A stretch of 64,000 bases of DNA from Rhizomys pruinosus. Taxonomy: Eukaryota; Chordata; Mammalia; Rodentia; Spalacidae. Position numbers and translations under genes: made by a program. Shown piece after piece: positions 35,512 through 46,698 of this stretch. How positions within the stretch are numbered: the first letter of the stretch is position 1; each line of letters begins with the position of its first letter. The notes beneath the pieces were generated by a model. It was given only the letters and a program-made list of their open reading frames with translations. It ran no database searches and was not told where the DNA came from. The DNA is taken from contig VZQC01005084.1 of NCBI GenBank assembly GCA_009823505.1, forward strand, positions 152,004-216,003. Reading direction: 5' to 3'.

Positions 35512-35822
35512 AAAAATTAAAACAAGAGTGTAGTACTGGTACCAAAGTAGACAAATACAACAATGAAACAGAAAAGAATCCAGAAATAGACCCCAATGCA
35601 TATCACTAATGCTCAACAAGGAGCAAACCCAATTCAATGGAAAAGGATACATTTTTCAACAAACTGATTTAAAACTATTTAAAGTTAATATTTTTCTGCC
35701 TATCTCAAACAAAATATAAAAATTAATTTCAAATGGAACATACACCTGTAAAAACCTAAAACCATAAACTGTCTAGAAAGGAACATGGGAGAAAACCTCA
35801 ATGTTCTTGAGGTATACAGGTT
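35512..35822 (+). mobile_element. Old L1 ORF2 fragment
   Basis: Matches the conserved end of L1 ORF2 as I recall it: 'gtactggtaccaaag', 'atgaaacagaa', 'ccagaaatagacccc', then 'tcaacaaactg' and 'tagaaaggaacatggg'. Divergent and 5'/3' truncated. Confidence 0.75.
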
Positions 35823-35829
35823 TATTTAT

Positions 35830-35965
35830 TTATATCTTTTGGGGGGGTGTCTTTTTGAGACAGGGTCTCCCTGTAGCCCCACTGTCCTTGAACTCAGAGA
35901 TCCGCCTGCCTCTGCCTCCCAAGTGCTGGGATTAAAGGTGTGCTATAACACAGCAGGCTGACAGG
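35830..35965 (-). mobile_element. B1 SINE
   Basis: 'gagacagggtctccctgtag' with a small central deletion. Confidence 0.85.
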
Positions 35966-36117
35966 TTTATTTTTTAAAAGATAGATCATGAAGAATATAG
36001 CTCTTAAAGAGAAACTTAGTAGCTGTATTTGAAAAAAATTAAGAACCTATATTCTTTGAATTAACTGTAAAGGAGGAAAAGGGGGAAGGGCAAGAACCTC
36101 TAGAAATACACCTACAG

Positions 36118-36334
36118 GGGCTGGAGAGATGGGTCAGTGGTTTAGAGTGCTGACTGCTCTTGCAGAGGACCTTGGTTCGATCCCCAGCACCCACATGGTG
36201 GCTGAGAACCATCTTTAACTCCAGTTCCAGGAGAATCTGACACCCTCTTCTGACCTCTGCGGCACTGCATGACACAGGTGCACAAACCTACATGCAGACA
36301 ATATATTCATACACATACAAAAATAAAATAAAAA
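36118..36334 (+). mobile_element. B2-like SINE, short form
   Basis: Perfect 16-bp duplication AGAAATACACCTACAG at 36,102-36,117 and 36,335-36,350. Confidence 0.93.
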
Positions 36335-36401
36335 AGAAATACACCTACAGTCAGCTTTTATATAGAAACACAGACCATTCTCAAATCTCAACAATACAAA
36401 A

Positions 36402-36538
36402 ACATCTTTTTTTTTTTTTTGTCTTTTAGAGACAAGGTTTTCCTGTAGCCCCAGATGGCCTTGAACTCGCAGAGACACGCCTACCTTTGCCTCCCAAGGG
36501 CTAGGACTGAAGGCATGTACCACCACATCCAGCTAACA
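36402..36538 (-). mobile_element. B1 SINE
   Basis: 'gagacaaggttttcctgtag' to 'accaccacatccagct'. Confidence 0.85.
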
Positions 36539-36562
36539 AATCCTTTTAAAAGTCAAAGACCT

Positions 36563-36862
36563 TGGGGCTGGAGAGATGGCCTAGTGGTTAAGAGCACCAA
36601 CTGGGGCTGGAGAGATGGCCTAGCGGTTAAGAGTGACGACTGCTCTTGCAGAGGACCCGGGTTCGATCCCCAGCACCCACATGGCGGCCGAGAGCCGTCT
36701 GAAACTCCAAGTCCAGGAGAACTCCAGTTCCAGGGGAATCCGACACCCTCTTCTGACCTCCGCGGCATTGCTCAACATGGGTGCACAAACCTACATGCAG
36801 ACAGTACATTCATACACATAAATAAATAAAATAAAAGGTTCATTAAAAAAATAATTTAAAAA
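36563..36862 (+). mobile_element. Composite B2-like SINE with duplicated 5' head
   Basis: A 40-bp partial head (36,564-36,602) is followed directly by a full-length long-form copy starting at 36,603. A single pair of 15-bp duplications AAAAGTCAAAGACCT (36,548-36,562 and 36,863-36,877) flanks the whole unit, so both parts arrived together. Confidence 0.9.
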
Positions 36863-36877
36863 AAAAGTCAAAGACCT

Positions 36878-37530
36878 GAACTGATACTGCACCAGATATA
36901 AAGATTGCAAAAATAAGCACAAGAAGAAAATATTTAACAAACTCATAAGGAAAACAAAATTAGGGCTTTGGTGAGCTACCACTAATTTTAGAGTAGTGAT
37001 AACTTAGAAACTAGCCACACAAAGTGTTAACCAGGAGGTGGAAAACTAGACTTCATGGAAATGCAAAATGATACAATGGAAATGCAAAATGATACAATTC
37101 TAGAGCACCTGTCAAAGGACTCCCCAAAGCAACACAACATTCACAGCAAATACCTATCAACACCTAAACATATAAAAATAAGATACAGCCATATAATGAA
37201 TACTTATCAGGCAACAAACTGAAATACCCAACATGAATTTCAAAATAATTATGTTGAGGGACTGAAGAGATGGCTCAGCAGTTAAAGAGCGCTGGATGCT
37301 CTTCCAGAGGTCCATTCCCAGCACCCACATGGAGATTTAACAACCATCTGTAACTCCAGTTCTACAGGATCTGGCAACCTGCAGGCTGGGCACGACATAG
37401 TTGCACTTACATATGTATAGGCATAACACTCATTCACAAGTAATTTTTAAAAAGTTGTGTTAAGTCAAAGAAGCCAAATAGAGACTGCATACTTTATAAA
37501 ATTCTAAAACAATGCAACCTAATCTATAAA
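36878..37530 (+). mobile_element. Old L1 3' end, split by a B2-type SINE
   Basis: The segment includes 'cagccatataatgaatac' and 'aaaataattatgtt', then after a SINE (about 37,257-37,460) 'gttaagtcaaagaagcc', which together match the L1 ORF2 end and 3' UTR. A local direct repeat of 23 bp occurs at 37,057-37,102. Confidence 0.65.
37257..37460 (+). mobile_element. B2-like SINE, older, inside L1
   Basis: 'gagggactgaagagatggct' head; splits the L1 3' end. Confidence 0.75.
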
Positions 37531-37746
37531 GACAGAAAGATGCTTCAGGAAGCAAAGCACTTGAAGCCATGAGGGCCTGTGTTCAGATCCCCAACACCAA
37601 AGTAAAAGTAGCCACCTCGGTGCATCCATAAACCGAGCACTGGAGATTGGAGAGAGGTAGAACACCACAGCTCACTGGCCAGTCAGCCAATGGGTAAGCT
37701 TTAGATTCAGTGAGAAAAAAATCCTGTCTCAAAAAATAAGGTAGAG

Positions 37747-37994
37747 GGGCTGGAGAGATGGCCTAGCGGATAAGAGCGCCGACCGCTCTTACAGAGGACC
37801 CGGGTTTGATCCCCAGCACCCACATGGCGGCTGAGAACCGTCTGAAACTCCAATTCCAGGAGAACTCCAGTTCCAGGGGAATCCGACACCCTCTTCTGAC
37901 CTCCGCGGCATTGCACGACACGGATGCACAGATTTGCATGCAGACAGTACATTCATACACATACAGAAATAAAATAAAATTAATAAAAAAAAAT
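37747..37994 (+). mobile_element. B2-like SINE, long form, young
   Basis: Perfect 12-bp duplication AATAAGGTAGAG at 37,735-37,746 and 37,995-38,006. Confidence 0.93.
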
Positions 37995-38006
37995 AATAAG
38001 GTAGAG

Positions 38007-38157
38007 ATGCTAGGCTTGGTGGCACATGCCTTTAATCCCAGCACTCAGGAGGCAAAGGCAGGCGATCTCTCAGAGTTCAAGGCCAGCCTGGACTACATAG
38101 CCAGCTCCAGGCCAGCTGGGACTAAAGGGAGACCCTGTCTCAAAAAGACCAAAAATA
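38007..38157 (+). mobile_element. B1 SINE
   Basis: 'aggcttggtggcacatgcc' to 'caaaaagaccaaaaata'. Confidence 0.87.
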
Positions 38158-38378
38158 GGGGCTGGAGAGATGGCTCAGCAGTTAAGAGTGCTAACTGCTC
38201 TTGCAGAGGACCCGGGTTCGATTCCCAGCACCCACATCATGGCTAAGAACTGACTTTAACTCCAGTTCCAGGGGAATCCGATGCCCTCTTCTGACCTCCG
38301 TGGCACTGCACAACACAGGTGCACAGACCTACATGCAGACAGTACATTCATACACATAAAAAATAATAATTAAAAAAA
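38158..38378 (+). mobile_element. B2-like SINE, short form
   Basis: Joins the tail of the preceding B1; A-rich tail with AATAAT. Confidence 0.87.
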
Positions 38379-38934
38379 GAGAGAAAAGAAAAAAAGTGGA
38401 GCCAGACATGACAGCTCATGCTCAGGATTCCAACACCTGGGTGGGCAAAGGCAGGAAGATCAAGAGTTTAAGGCCACCTGAGCTCCATGACACTTTGACC
38501 CAAAACGTAAATACAACAAACTGAGCTGGCAAAAATGGCTGTGGGTAAACACGCATGCCATCCAAAATTGGCAAGCTGAGTTCAATCCCTGAAATCCTCG
38601 ATAGGAGAGATCAGACTCCAAAAGTTGCCCCTCTATACACAAGTTGTAGCATGCGCCTGTCAATACTCAAACACACATAAACACACAATAGTAACAAATA
38701 GAAAAAGAAAAAAGTGAAAAGTTAAACTGAAAAGATCATTTCAATATAGACCATCTAGATTATATGACAATTTCATAAAAATTAAGAAAAGTCAAATAAC
38801 CCAACTGAAAAATGAGGGGGAGGAACCAAAGAATAATTCCCTATCAGAATCAGGCCAGCGGGGAGGGAGGTAGTGCTGAGATGCACAGGTAGCTTCAGCT
38901 CTGTTCTTTGTTTTTCTCTACAGAATACTCTTCA

Positions 38935-39088
38935 AATAGGGCTTGGTGGAGTGAGCCTGTTATCCCAGCACTTGGGAAGCAGAGGCATCTGTGAAATGGA
39001 AGCCAGCCTTGACTACACAGGAAGCTCCAGACCAGCTGGGGCTACAGAACCTCTGCCTCAAACAAACAAACAAACAAACAAACAAACC
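38935..39088 (+). mobile_element. B1 SINE, diverged, with (AAAC)n tail
   Basis: 'tagggcttggtggagtgagc' head and an AAAC microsatellite tail at 39,060-39,088. Confidence 0.75.
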
Positions 39089-39112
39089 CCTTATATAAAA
39101 TTGAGGCCACCC

Positions 39113-39344
39113 TCTAGCGGTTAAGAGCACCGACTACTCTTGCAGAGGACCCGGGTTCGATTCCCAGCACCCACATGGCGGCTAAGAGCCGTCTATAGCT
39201 CCAATTCCAGGAGAGCTCCAGTTCCAGGGGAATCCGAGACCCTCTTCTGACCTCCGCGGCATTGCACGACACGGGTGCACAAACCTACATGCAGACAGTA
39301 CACTCATACACATACAAAAATAAATTTAAAAAAAATGAAAAAAA
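39113..39344 (+). mobile_element. B2-like SINE, long form, 5' truncated
   Basis: Starts inside the A-box at 'tctagcggttaagag', about 20 nt short of the usual head. Perfect 15-bp duplications AAATTGAGGCCACCC (39,098-39,112 and 39,345-39,359) show it inserted truncated. Confidence 0.92.
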
Positions 39345-39469
39345 AAATTGAGGCCACCCAAAATCAGATAATGGATTCTATCAGTCACCCCCTCCCCCAT
39401 TATTGCCTTGTGATTGTGATTGCTATTACCAAAGATTCATTTTGGCTTTTTAAATTTTACATTATTTTT

Positions 39470-39622
39470 TGCTGGGTGTGGTAACACAGGCCTTTAATCC
39501 CAGCACTTGAGAGGCAGAGGCAGGGGGATGTCTGTGAGTTCAAGGCCAACCTAGTCTTACAGACTGAGCTCCAGGCCAGCTGTGATTAAAGGGAGACCCT
39601 GTCTCAAAAAGACCAAAAAAAA
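39470..39622 (+). mobile_element. B1 SINE
   Basis: 'ctgggtgtggtaacacagg' to 'caaaaagacc' and A tail. Confidence 0.85.
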
Positions 39623-40194
39623 AAAAGAACAGGACAATTTATTTTGAGATGGGGTCTCGCTCATATAGTGTTGCGATCTTCCTTAGTTTCAAAAACTCAA
39701 TACCTCTCCCTGCCTGAGTATTCAGAGTATTGGAATTACAGGACCAGGCTTGTGCCAGAATGGCCTGGATTGTTTGTGGTGTTAGGGATTGATCTCAGGG
39801 ACTCTTTCAGCATGCTTTGGCAAGCACTTCCTGGCTGAACTTCACCTGTAGCCCCAGTGGGAGTTATTTTACTTATGCTCTGCTTCCCCAAGGACAAAAT
39901 GGCTAAAAGATAGATACACATATTGGCCATCAAACACTGACTACTGCTCTACTCCAAATGTAATAAGAAAATGTGTTTAATGCTTATCTTCTCTACTAAG
40001 AGGGCAGGAATTATGTATGTTTTTCAGCACTTTAACCCAGCATAGTACCATACAGCAAGGACTCTATCATTATTTGCTTTTACTATTTTGCACTTTTATT
40101 AAAGGATGTGCTAAATTATTTTTAAAATGTAAGGTAGGTTTTCAAACATTTTGATCAGCTGAAAAATGTCATCTACTAAAAGAAATTCATCCAG

Positions 40195-40465
40195 GCAGGG
40201 TACCTCACACCTTTAATCCCAGCATTTGGGTGGCAGAGGCAACATCTCTATCAGTTCCAGGCCAGCTTGGTCTACAAAGCAACTTTCAGGCCTCAAAAAT
40301 AAATAAGAGTAGTGGTGGCGCACACCTTTAATCCTAGTGCTCAGGAGGCAGAGGCAGGCAGATCTCTGCGAGTTCAAGGCCAGCCTGGTCTACAGAGTGA
40401 ATTCCAGGACAGTCAGAGCTACAGGGAGACCCTGTCTCAAAAAGACCAAAAAAGAAAAAGGAAAA
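40195..40465 (+). mobile_element. Two plus-strand B1 SINEs
   Basis: An old short copy at about 40,195-40,300 and a better one at about 40,305-40,465, followed by GT/AT simple repeat. Confidence 0.82.
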
Positions 40466-40754
40466 AAAAAAAGTGTGTGTGCGTGTGTGTATATATATAT
40501 ATGCAGCACCGTGAGATCCTGTCTCAAAATTAAACAAATAAAATTCATAATGAGTTCAAAAACAGCCCGAATTAAATAACGCCATCCTTGGCTTAAAGCA
40601 AAACAACAAACCAAAATGGGTTTTAGCTGAGAAGTGTTTGTGCAAAGTAACTTACAAATTTTTCTTTCTTCAAACATTAAATTCTACGATTTTAATGAAA
40701 ACATGGCCTCGTTTTAACCAAGGAAATGAATATCATAGGTTATAAATTAAAGTA

Positions 40755-41178
40755 ACTTTAGAAAATGATTTATTTAATGTGAGATTATATATGTGATTGC
40801 TCTGCCTGTGTGTGTAAATGCACTTGTGTGTGCACTGCCAGCAGAGGCCAGAGGGCTGGCGCCCTTGGAATAGGAGTTGCAGCCACCATGTGGTTCTGGG
40901 AACTGAATCCAGTGTTCCAAACTACACCAGGTCATCTCTCCAGCCCCTAAATCTTAAAAGATTTTTTCATGTGTGTGTGTGTGTGTATCTGAACATGTGT
41001 GTGCCATGTGTGTGCAGCTGTCCATGGAGGCCAGAAGAGGGTATTGGTTCCCACAGAGCTACAGGCAAATCAGTTATGAGTTGCCTGATGATATGGGTGC
41101 CAGGAACTAAGCTTGTGTTGAGTTCCTCTGAAGAGCAGCTGGTGAGTGCCCTTAACCACTGAGCAATCTCTCCAGCCC
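40755..41178 (-). mobile_element. Two old minus-strand B2-like SINEs
   Basis: Copies at about 40,755-40,947 and 40,962-41,178, each ending 'atctctccagccc'. Confidence 0.75.
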
Positions 41179-41198
41179 AATTAAAATCATTTTGATAT

Positions 41199-41457
41199 GG
41201 GCTGGAGAAATGGCCTAGCGGTTAAGAGCACCAAGTGCTCTTGCAGAGGACCCAGGTTCAATCCCCAGCACCCACATGGCGGCTGAGGACCGTCTATAAC
41301 TCCAATTCGAGGAGAACTCCAGTTCCAGGGGAATCTGACGCCCTCTTCTGACCTCCACAGCATTGCACGACATGGGTGCAGAAACCTACACGCAGACAAT
41401 ACATTCATACAAATAAATAAATAAATAAACAAACAAACAAATAAATTAAAAAAAAAC
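41199..41457 (+). mobile_element. B2-like SINE, long form
   Basis: Flanked by CATTTTGATAT on both sides; tail has AAAT then AAAC units. Confidence 0.9.
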
Positions 41458-41610
41458 CATTTTGATATATGCATATTTCAGTACAATGAAATACAGGATC
41501 AGCATAGTGATAAATGTGTTACTTCAGTCCTTGGGAAGCAGGGAAATCAGGAGTTCAAGCCTGGGCTACATAGTAAATTCAAGGTCAGGTGGACTACATA
41601 AAAAATTTGT

Positions 41611-41960
41611 CTCGCCGGGCGTGGTGGTGCATGCCTTTAATCCTAGCACTTGGGAGGCAGAGGCAGGCGGATCTTTGTGAGTTCAAGGCCAGTCTGGTCA
41701 ACAGAGTGAATTCCAGGACAGCTGGGGCTACAGGGAGACCCTGTCTCGAAAAGACAAAAAACAAAAAAATTTGTCTCAAAAAAACAAAAGGGGTGCTGAG
41801 CTTGGTGGCGTATGCCCTTAATCCCAGCCCTCAGGTGGCAGAGGCAGGCAGATCTCTGAGTTCAAAACCAGCCTGGTCTATGTAGCCAGTTCCAGGTTCC
41901 AGGACTGCTTGGGGCTGGAGAGACCCCCTGTTTCAAAAAGACAAAAACAAAACAAAAAAC
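41611..41960 (+). mobile_element. Two plus-strand B1 SINEs, the first young
   Basis: The first (41,611-41,766) begins GCCGGGCGTGGTGGTG and is flanked by AAAAAATTTGTCTC duplications. The second (about 41,792-41,960) is older. Confidence 0.9.
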
Positions 41961-42079
41961 TATAGAATAATTAATTACTGATTCCAAAAGATCAAAACTA
42001 TTACATTCACTAAAACTTCAATGTAACAAATTCTCTGTAACTGATACTTTCAGTCCACAAAACTAATCCGAAAAATGCC

Positions 42080-42180
42080 CCCCCCCCACTTTGAGATGGG
42101 TCTCCCTGTAACTCCAGCTGGCCTTGGTCTTAGAGAAATCTTCCTGCCTCTGCCTCCCAGTGCTGGGATTAAAGGTGTTC
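42080..42180 (-). mobile_element. B1 SINE fragment
   Basis: 'ttgagatgggtctccctgta' to 'gggattaaaggtg'. Confidence 0.75.
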
Positions 42181-42244
42181 CAGGAATTTTTGCCCTTTCA
42201 ATTGGTTGTATACTGACTAAGAAAGCTATTTTAAAAATCTTTGG

Positions 42245-42500
42245 GGAACAGGGGAGATAACTCAGTGGATAAAATACTTGTCCCACAAGTGTGAGGACTG
42301 GGAGTTCAGATACCCAGATACCATACAAAAGCCAAATAGGTGGGGCAGCCTGCCAATAATCCCAAGGCTCAGCAGATAAAGACAAGGCAGCCCTATGAGC
42401 AAACTGGCCACCTGGGCTAGATAAATGGGAGAGCTCGAAAGTTCAGGTAGAGATCCTGCCTCAGTAAATAAAGTGCAGAATAATAAAGATACTGTGTTAA
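42245..42500 (+). mobile_element. B4-like SINE, diverged
   Basis: 'acaggggagataactcagtgg' head leading into a B1-like half. Confidence 0.5.
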
Positions 42501-42547
42501 TCTCTGGTCTCCACACATCAACAGCACAGATTTTAACATGCATATAG

Positions 42548-42685
42548 AGGGCCAGGCATGGTGGCACACACCTTTAATCCTAGCAGAGGCAGAGGCAGGT
42601 GGATCCCTGTGAGCTCCAGGCCAGCTGGGACTAAAGGGAGACCCTGTCTCAAAAAGACAAAAAATAAAAAATAAAAAATAAAGGC
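42548..42685 (+). mobile_element. B1 SINE
   Basis: 'agggccaggcatggtggcac' head and AAATAAA tail; central deletion. Confidence 0.85.
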
Positions 42686-42894
42686 AATGGTAAAGGCCAA
42701 GTGTGCTACTGGCCTGCTGCATCCTCCCAACCTCACTATGGGGAGAGCTCTGACTCTAGATAATAAATAAACCTATGGAAGGTTTACGGTCTGATTACTG
42801 GAATGAAGATTAAAAGTGAATACTAATTCAAATGCACATACACATACTCTCCAATACATGACAAGAAAACATGAGACCAAGCCAACATGGTTTT

Positions 42895-43020
42895 ATTTTC
42901 TTCATTTTGAGACAAAGTATTACAATGTAGCCCTGGTTGGCTTAGAACTTGCTTTGTAGACCAGACTGGTCTGCAATTCACAGATTCATCTGCCTCGGTT
43001 TCCCAAGTGCTGGATGTAAT
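42895..43020 (-). mobile_element. B1 SINE, diverged
   Basis: 'tttgagacaaagtattacaa' and 'tttcccaagtgctgg' mark an old copy. Confidence 0.65.
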
Positions 43021-43151
43021 GTGTATATATATAGTTAGTTGTACCATGGGGGAATCAAATATGGTATTTTGTACTCACCTAAGTCAGAACTTCCTGGGAT
43101 AATTTATTCTAAGTTAACATTTGCATTTAACAGGTCTTTTAAAGTTGAAAT

Positions 43152-43325
43152 AGCCGGGTGTGGTGGCGCACGCCTTTAATCCTAGCACTTGGGAGGCAGA
43201 GGCAGGCGGATCTTTGTGAGTTCAAGGCCAGCCTGGTCTACATAGTGAGTTCCAGGGGACAGCTGGGGCTACACGGGAGGACCCTGTCTCAAAAAGGACA
43301 AAACAAAAAAAAAAAAAAAAAAAAA
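43152..43325 (+). mobile_element. B1 SINE, young
   Basis: 'agccgggtgtggtggcgcac' head, near-consensus body, long A tail. Confidence 0.88.
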
Positions 43326-43344
43326 TGGAAATTTTTTTTAAAAA

Positions 43345-43870
43345 AAAGATTTCACTACAGGCCTGCAACACTGGCTAGAGCAAGGGGACTCAACAGAGGC
43401 AGGTGGGGGACCGCTGCCTTCGCCATTACCCAAGTAGGCAGTATGAACTAGCTCCCCAGAAGAATATGAAAAAGCAGAGCATCTAAGTTAAAGGCGAGTG
43501 AAGAGACCATGGGTTTTCTGCTGCCCCTGCAAGCAGAGGGACTCAGAAATCGTGTAGAAGCAGAAAAAGGCAACTGAAGAGGAGGAGCCCAAGTAGCTTT
43601 GTGGCATCATGTCCAGCCCTCTTTCCCTCCGCTGGTGTACCAGGAGCTGTCCCAACATGCCCCAGTGTCTTGGTGTGCACAGGTCCCAGAGCCCACAGCA
43701 ATGGGCTTTGCTGCTCTGCAGCAGGGCCCTTCTTTGTTTGTGCTTCCTTTCCCTTGGGTAGCCTCTTTCCCCCTGGGCTACTCCTGGGGCTGAAGGCACC
43801 ACTTCTTCCCAGTGCTTTTCTATTCCTGTGGGGCACACCCCAAAACATAAAAAGGAGTAACTTAAAAAAA
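43345..43870. other. Non-SINE segment with an open frame, unrecognised
   Basis: About 520 bp of GC-moderate sequence stands out from its repeat surroundings. An open minus-strand frame crosses 43,488-43,880 but merges into a SINE at its start and matches nothing I know. It may be a decayed retrocopy or LTR. Confidence 0.35.
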
Positions 43871-43894
43871 AAAAGCCAACTTTAAAGGTAAGCA

Positions 43895-44098
43895 TGGGCT
43901 GGAGAGATGGCTTAGCAGTTAAGAGCACTGATAGCTCTTGCAAAGGACCCAGGTTCAATTTCCAGCACTCACATGGCAGCTGTCTGTAACTCCAGTTCCA
44001 AGGGATCCAACACCTTCTTCTGACTTCCTTAGGTACTGTAGGACACAGGTGCACTTACACACATGTAGGCAACACACTCACACACATAAAAATTAAAA
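43895..44098 (+). mobile_element. B2-like SINE, older
   Basis: 'atgggctggagagatggctt' head, internal deletion after 'catggcagc'. Confidence 0.8.
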
Positions 44099-44101
44099 TC
44101 T

Positions 44102-44275
44102 CAGTCTGGTGTAGTGTCCAATGGCTTTAATCCCAGCACTCAGGAGGCAGCGGAAGGTAATCTCTGAATTCAAGACCATCTTGGTCTACATAGCAAGCTC
44201 CAGGCCAGCTGGGGCTAAAGGGAGACCCTTTCTCAAAAGTACAAAACAAACAAACAAAAAAAAAAAAAAAACCCT
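44102..44275 (+). mobile_element. B1 SINE
   Basis: 'gtctggtgtagtgtccaatg' head and CAAA/A tail. Confidence 0.8.
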
Positions 44276-44280
44276 CATCT

Positions 44281-44470
44281 GAGGGCTGGGAATGTAGCTG
44301 AGTTTGCAGAGTGTTTTACTAGCCTGCACAGCTTGGGGTTTGATCCCCAGCACCACACCAACCAGGTCTATAGACTGATCCCTACAATCCCAGAATTCCA
44401 GTGGCTGAGGTAAAAGTTTGAGGCCATCCTAGGCTACACTGAGTTCCAGTCTACACTAAGAGGGTCCATC
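44281..44470 (+). mobile_element. B4-like SINE (ID + B1)
   Basis: 'gggctgggaatgtagctgag' ID-like half with 'gggtttgatccccagcacc', then a B1-like half. Confidence 0.75.
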
Positions 44471-44600
44471 ATCCTTTTAGCCATTTCTTGTCTGGCAGTG
44501 TAATGTATACAATTTATTCATGCAGTACAAATAAAATTTTTATCTGAGCCTAGTGGCACAAATCTGTAATCACATCTGCTTTGAAAGAGTGCAAACTTCG

Positions 44601-44834
44601 GGCCTGCAGAGATGGCCTAGCGGTTAAGAGCACCGACTGCTCTTGCAGAGGACCCGTGCTCGATCCCCAGCACCCACATGGTGGCCAAGAGCCATCTTTA
44701 ACTCCAGTTCCCAGGGGAATCTGACACCCTCTTCTGACCTCCGCAGCACTGCACAACATGGGTGCACAGACCTACATGAGGACAGTACATTCATACACAT
44801 ACAAAATAAAAAAATAAAATTAAAAAAAAAAAAA
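44601..44834 (+). mobile_element. B2-like SINE, short form
   Basis: 'cgggcctgcagagatggcct' head; imperfect AGTGCAA flanking copies. Confidence 0.87.
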
Positions 44835-44847
44835 GTGCAATTTTCAA

Positions 44848-45007
44848 GCCAGGCATGGTGGTGAATACCTTTTATCCCAGCACTGGGGAGACAGAGGCCA
44901 GGGGATCTCTGTGGGATCTAGACCAACCTGGTCTACATAGCGTTCAAGGCCAGCTGGGGCTATAGAGAGACCCTGTCTCAAAAATAACAATTAAAAAAAA
45001 AAAAAAA
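44848..45007 (+). mobile_element. B1 SINE
   Basis: 'gccaggcatggtggtgaata' head to A tail. Confidence 0.85.
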
Positions 45008-45049
45008 CTCTTGAAAGTTGCCTCCACACATACACTTACCTGTGTGTGC

Positions 45050-45088
45050 GCGCACGTGTGCGCACACACACACACACACACACACAAA
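45050..45088. repeat. (CG/CA)n microsatellite
   Basis: Alternating purine-pyrimidine run that begins with CG and GT dinucleotides and ends in pure CA; a Z-DNA-prone composition. Confidence 0.85.
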
Positions 45089-45169
45089 TAAATACAATAA
45101 AATTTTGTCTGCAGTACTGACAGAAATCAGGGCCCTGTGCATGCCAGACATTGTTTTGTGTTTTTGTTT

Positions 45170-45450
45170 GTTTGTTTTTGGTCTTTTGGAGACAGGGTCT
45201 CCCTGTAGCCCCAGCTGGCCTAGAACTAGCAATGTAGACCAGGATGGCCTTGAATTCACAAAGATCTGCCTGCCTCTGCCTCCCAAGTACTAGGATTAAA
45301 GGCATGCGCCTCCACACCATGCTAAGACACTGTTTTACTAACTAGTTACACTCTCAGCATGATAAAAATTCTTTTTTTTTTTTGAGACATTTTCTCCCTG
45401 TAGCCCCAGCTGTCCTGGAACTCACTCTGTAGACCAGGCTGGCTTAGAGA
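45170..45450 (-). mobile_element. Two minus-strand B1 SINEs
   Basis: Complete copy at about 45,170-45,325 and a 5'-truncated copy at about 45,370-45,450. Confidence 0.83.
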
Positions 45451-45734
45451 TAAAAATTCTTATAAACTGCTGAAAGGTCAGGCACAAGAATCTTCATGGC
45501 CACCAACCTCAAGATTTTCCTTATCTCAACATCTCTGAACTGTTACCCTATTCATTAACTCAGTTCTTCCCAATACTAAAATACTTTGCATATTCTGTCC
45601 ATCAACAGTACCCCTCACTGTGCAATGAAATGTGTGCATTATATATATGATCGTAGGCTTAAGCTGATGTCTCAAAAAATTCCTACACTGTTCCGTTACT
45701 CTAGCTAGATGTGTTCTTTTTATTATTATTATTA

Positions 45735-45898
45735 TTATTATTTTTTTTTTTTTTTTCTTTTCAGGACAGGGTCTCCCTGTAGCTCCAGCTGTCCTGGAAC
45801 TCACTCTGTAGACCAGGATGGCCTTGAACTCACAAAGATCCGCCTGCCTCTGCCTCCCAAGTGCTAGGACTAAAGGCGTGCGCCACCATGCCTGGCAG
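45735..45898 (-). mobile_element. B1 SINE
   Basis: ATT/T tail on the left and 'gccaccatgcctggc' head on the right. Confidence 0.88.
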
Positions 45899-45924
45899 AT
45901 GTGCTCTTTAAAGTACACATCTCA

Positions 45925-46146
45925 GGGCTGGAGAGACGGCCTAGCGGTTAAGAGCACCGAACGCTCTTACAGAGGACCTGGGTTCGATCCCCAGCACCCA
46001 CATGGTGGCTGAGAACGTCTTAACTCCAGCTCCAGAGGAATCCAACACCCTCTTCTGACCTCCGAGGCATTGCACGACATGGGTGCACAAACCTACATAC
46101 AGACAGAACATTCATACACATACAAAAATAAATAAAATAAAAAAAA
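45925..46146 (+). mobile_element. B2-like SINE, short form
   Basis: Flanked by TAAAGTACACATCTC duplications. Confidence 0.92.
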
Positions 46147-46394
46147 TAAAGTACACATCTCGAGTGTATCAGGTAATCCTACACTATAACTCATTCAACA
46201 AAATATTTGGGGGGGGTACTAGGAAGATAGCTTAGCACTTGCTGATCTTTCAGAGGACCTAAGTCTGGTTCCCAGCATTCACATCAGGCACCTGTTACCT
46301 CTAGCTCCAGAGGATCTGATGCCCTCTTTTGACCTCCCAGGGCACATACACACACATCAACAGACAGACATGCATAACTAATAATTATTGTGTG

Positions 46395-46527
46395 TCGCTG
46401 GGCATAGCGGCACACGCCTTTAATCCCAGCACTCCGGAGATCTCTGTGAGTTCAAGGCCAGCCTGGTCTACATAGCGAGCTCCAGGTCGGCTGGGACTAA
46501 AAGGGAGAACTTGTCTCAAAAAGACCA
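46395..46527 (+). mobile_element. B1 SINE
   Basis: 'cgctgggcatagcggcacac' head; 12-bp loss around 'cactccggagatctc'. Confidence 0.83.
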
Positions 46528-46560
46528 ATAATAATAATAATTATTATTATTATTATTATT
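46528..46560. repeat. (AAT)n/(ATT)n self-complementary repeat
   Basis: An AAT run meets an ATT run head on, giving a perfect inverted repeat of about 14 bp per arm at a B1 tail. Confidence 0.85.
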
Positions 46561-46698
46561 GTGTGTCAGGCATTGTACATTTGCTAGATACAACGCATGC
46601 AAAAAAGAGAGCTGGGTTTGGTAGGTCATGCCTGTATTCCCAGAATGAAGGACAGGCATGCTGGGAGTTCTAGGACTAGGCTAAAGAGTGAGATGCTT

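Noticed and set aside
41594..41779. Open frames over 'cctttaatcctagcacttgg' type sequence
   Set aside because: They come from B1 SINEs in either strand and have no coding conservation.
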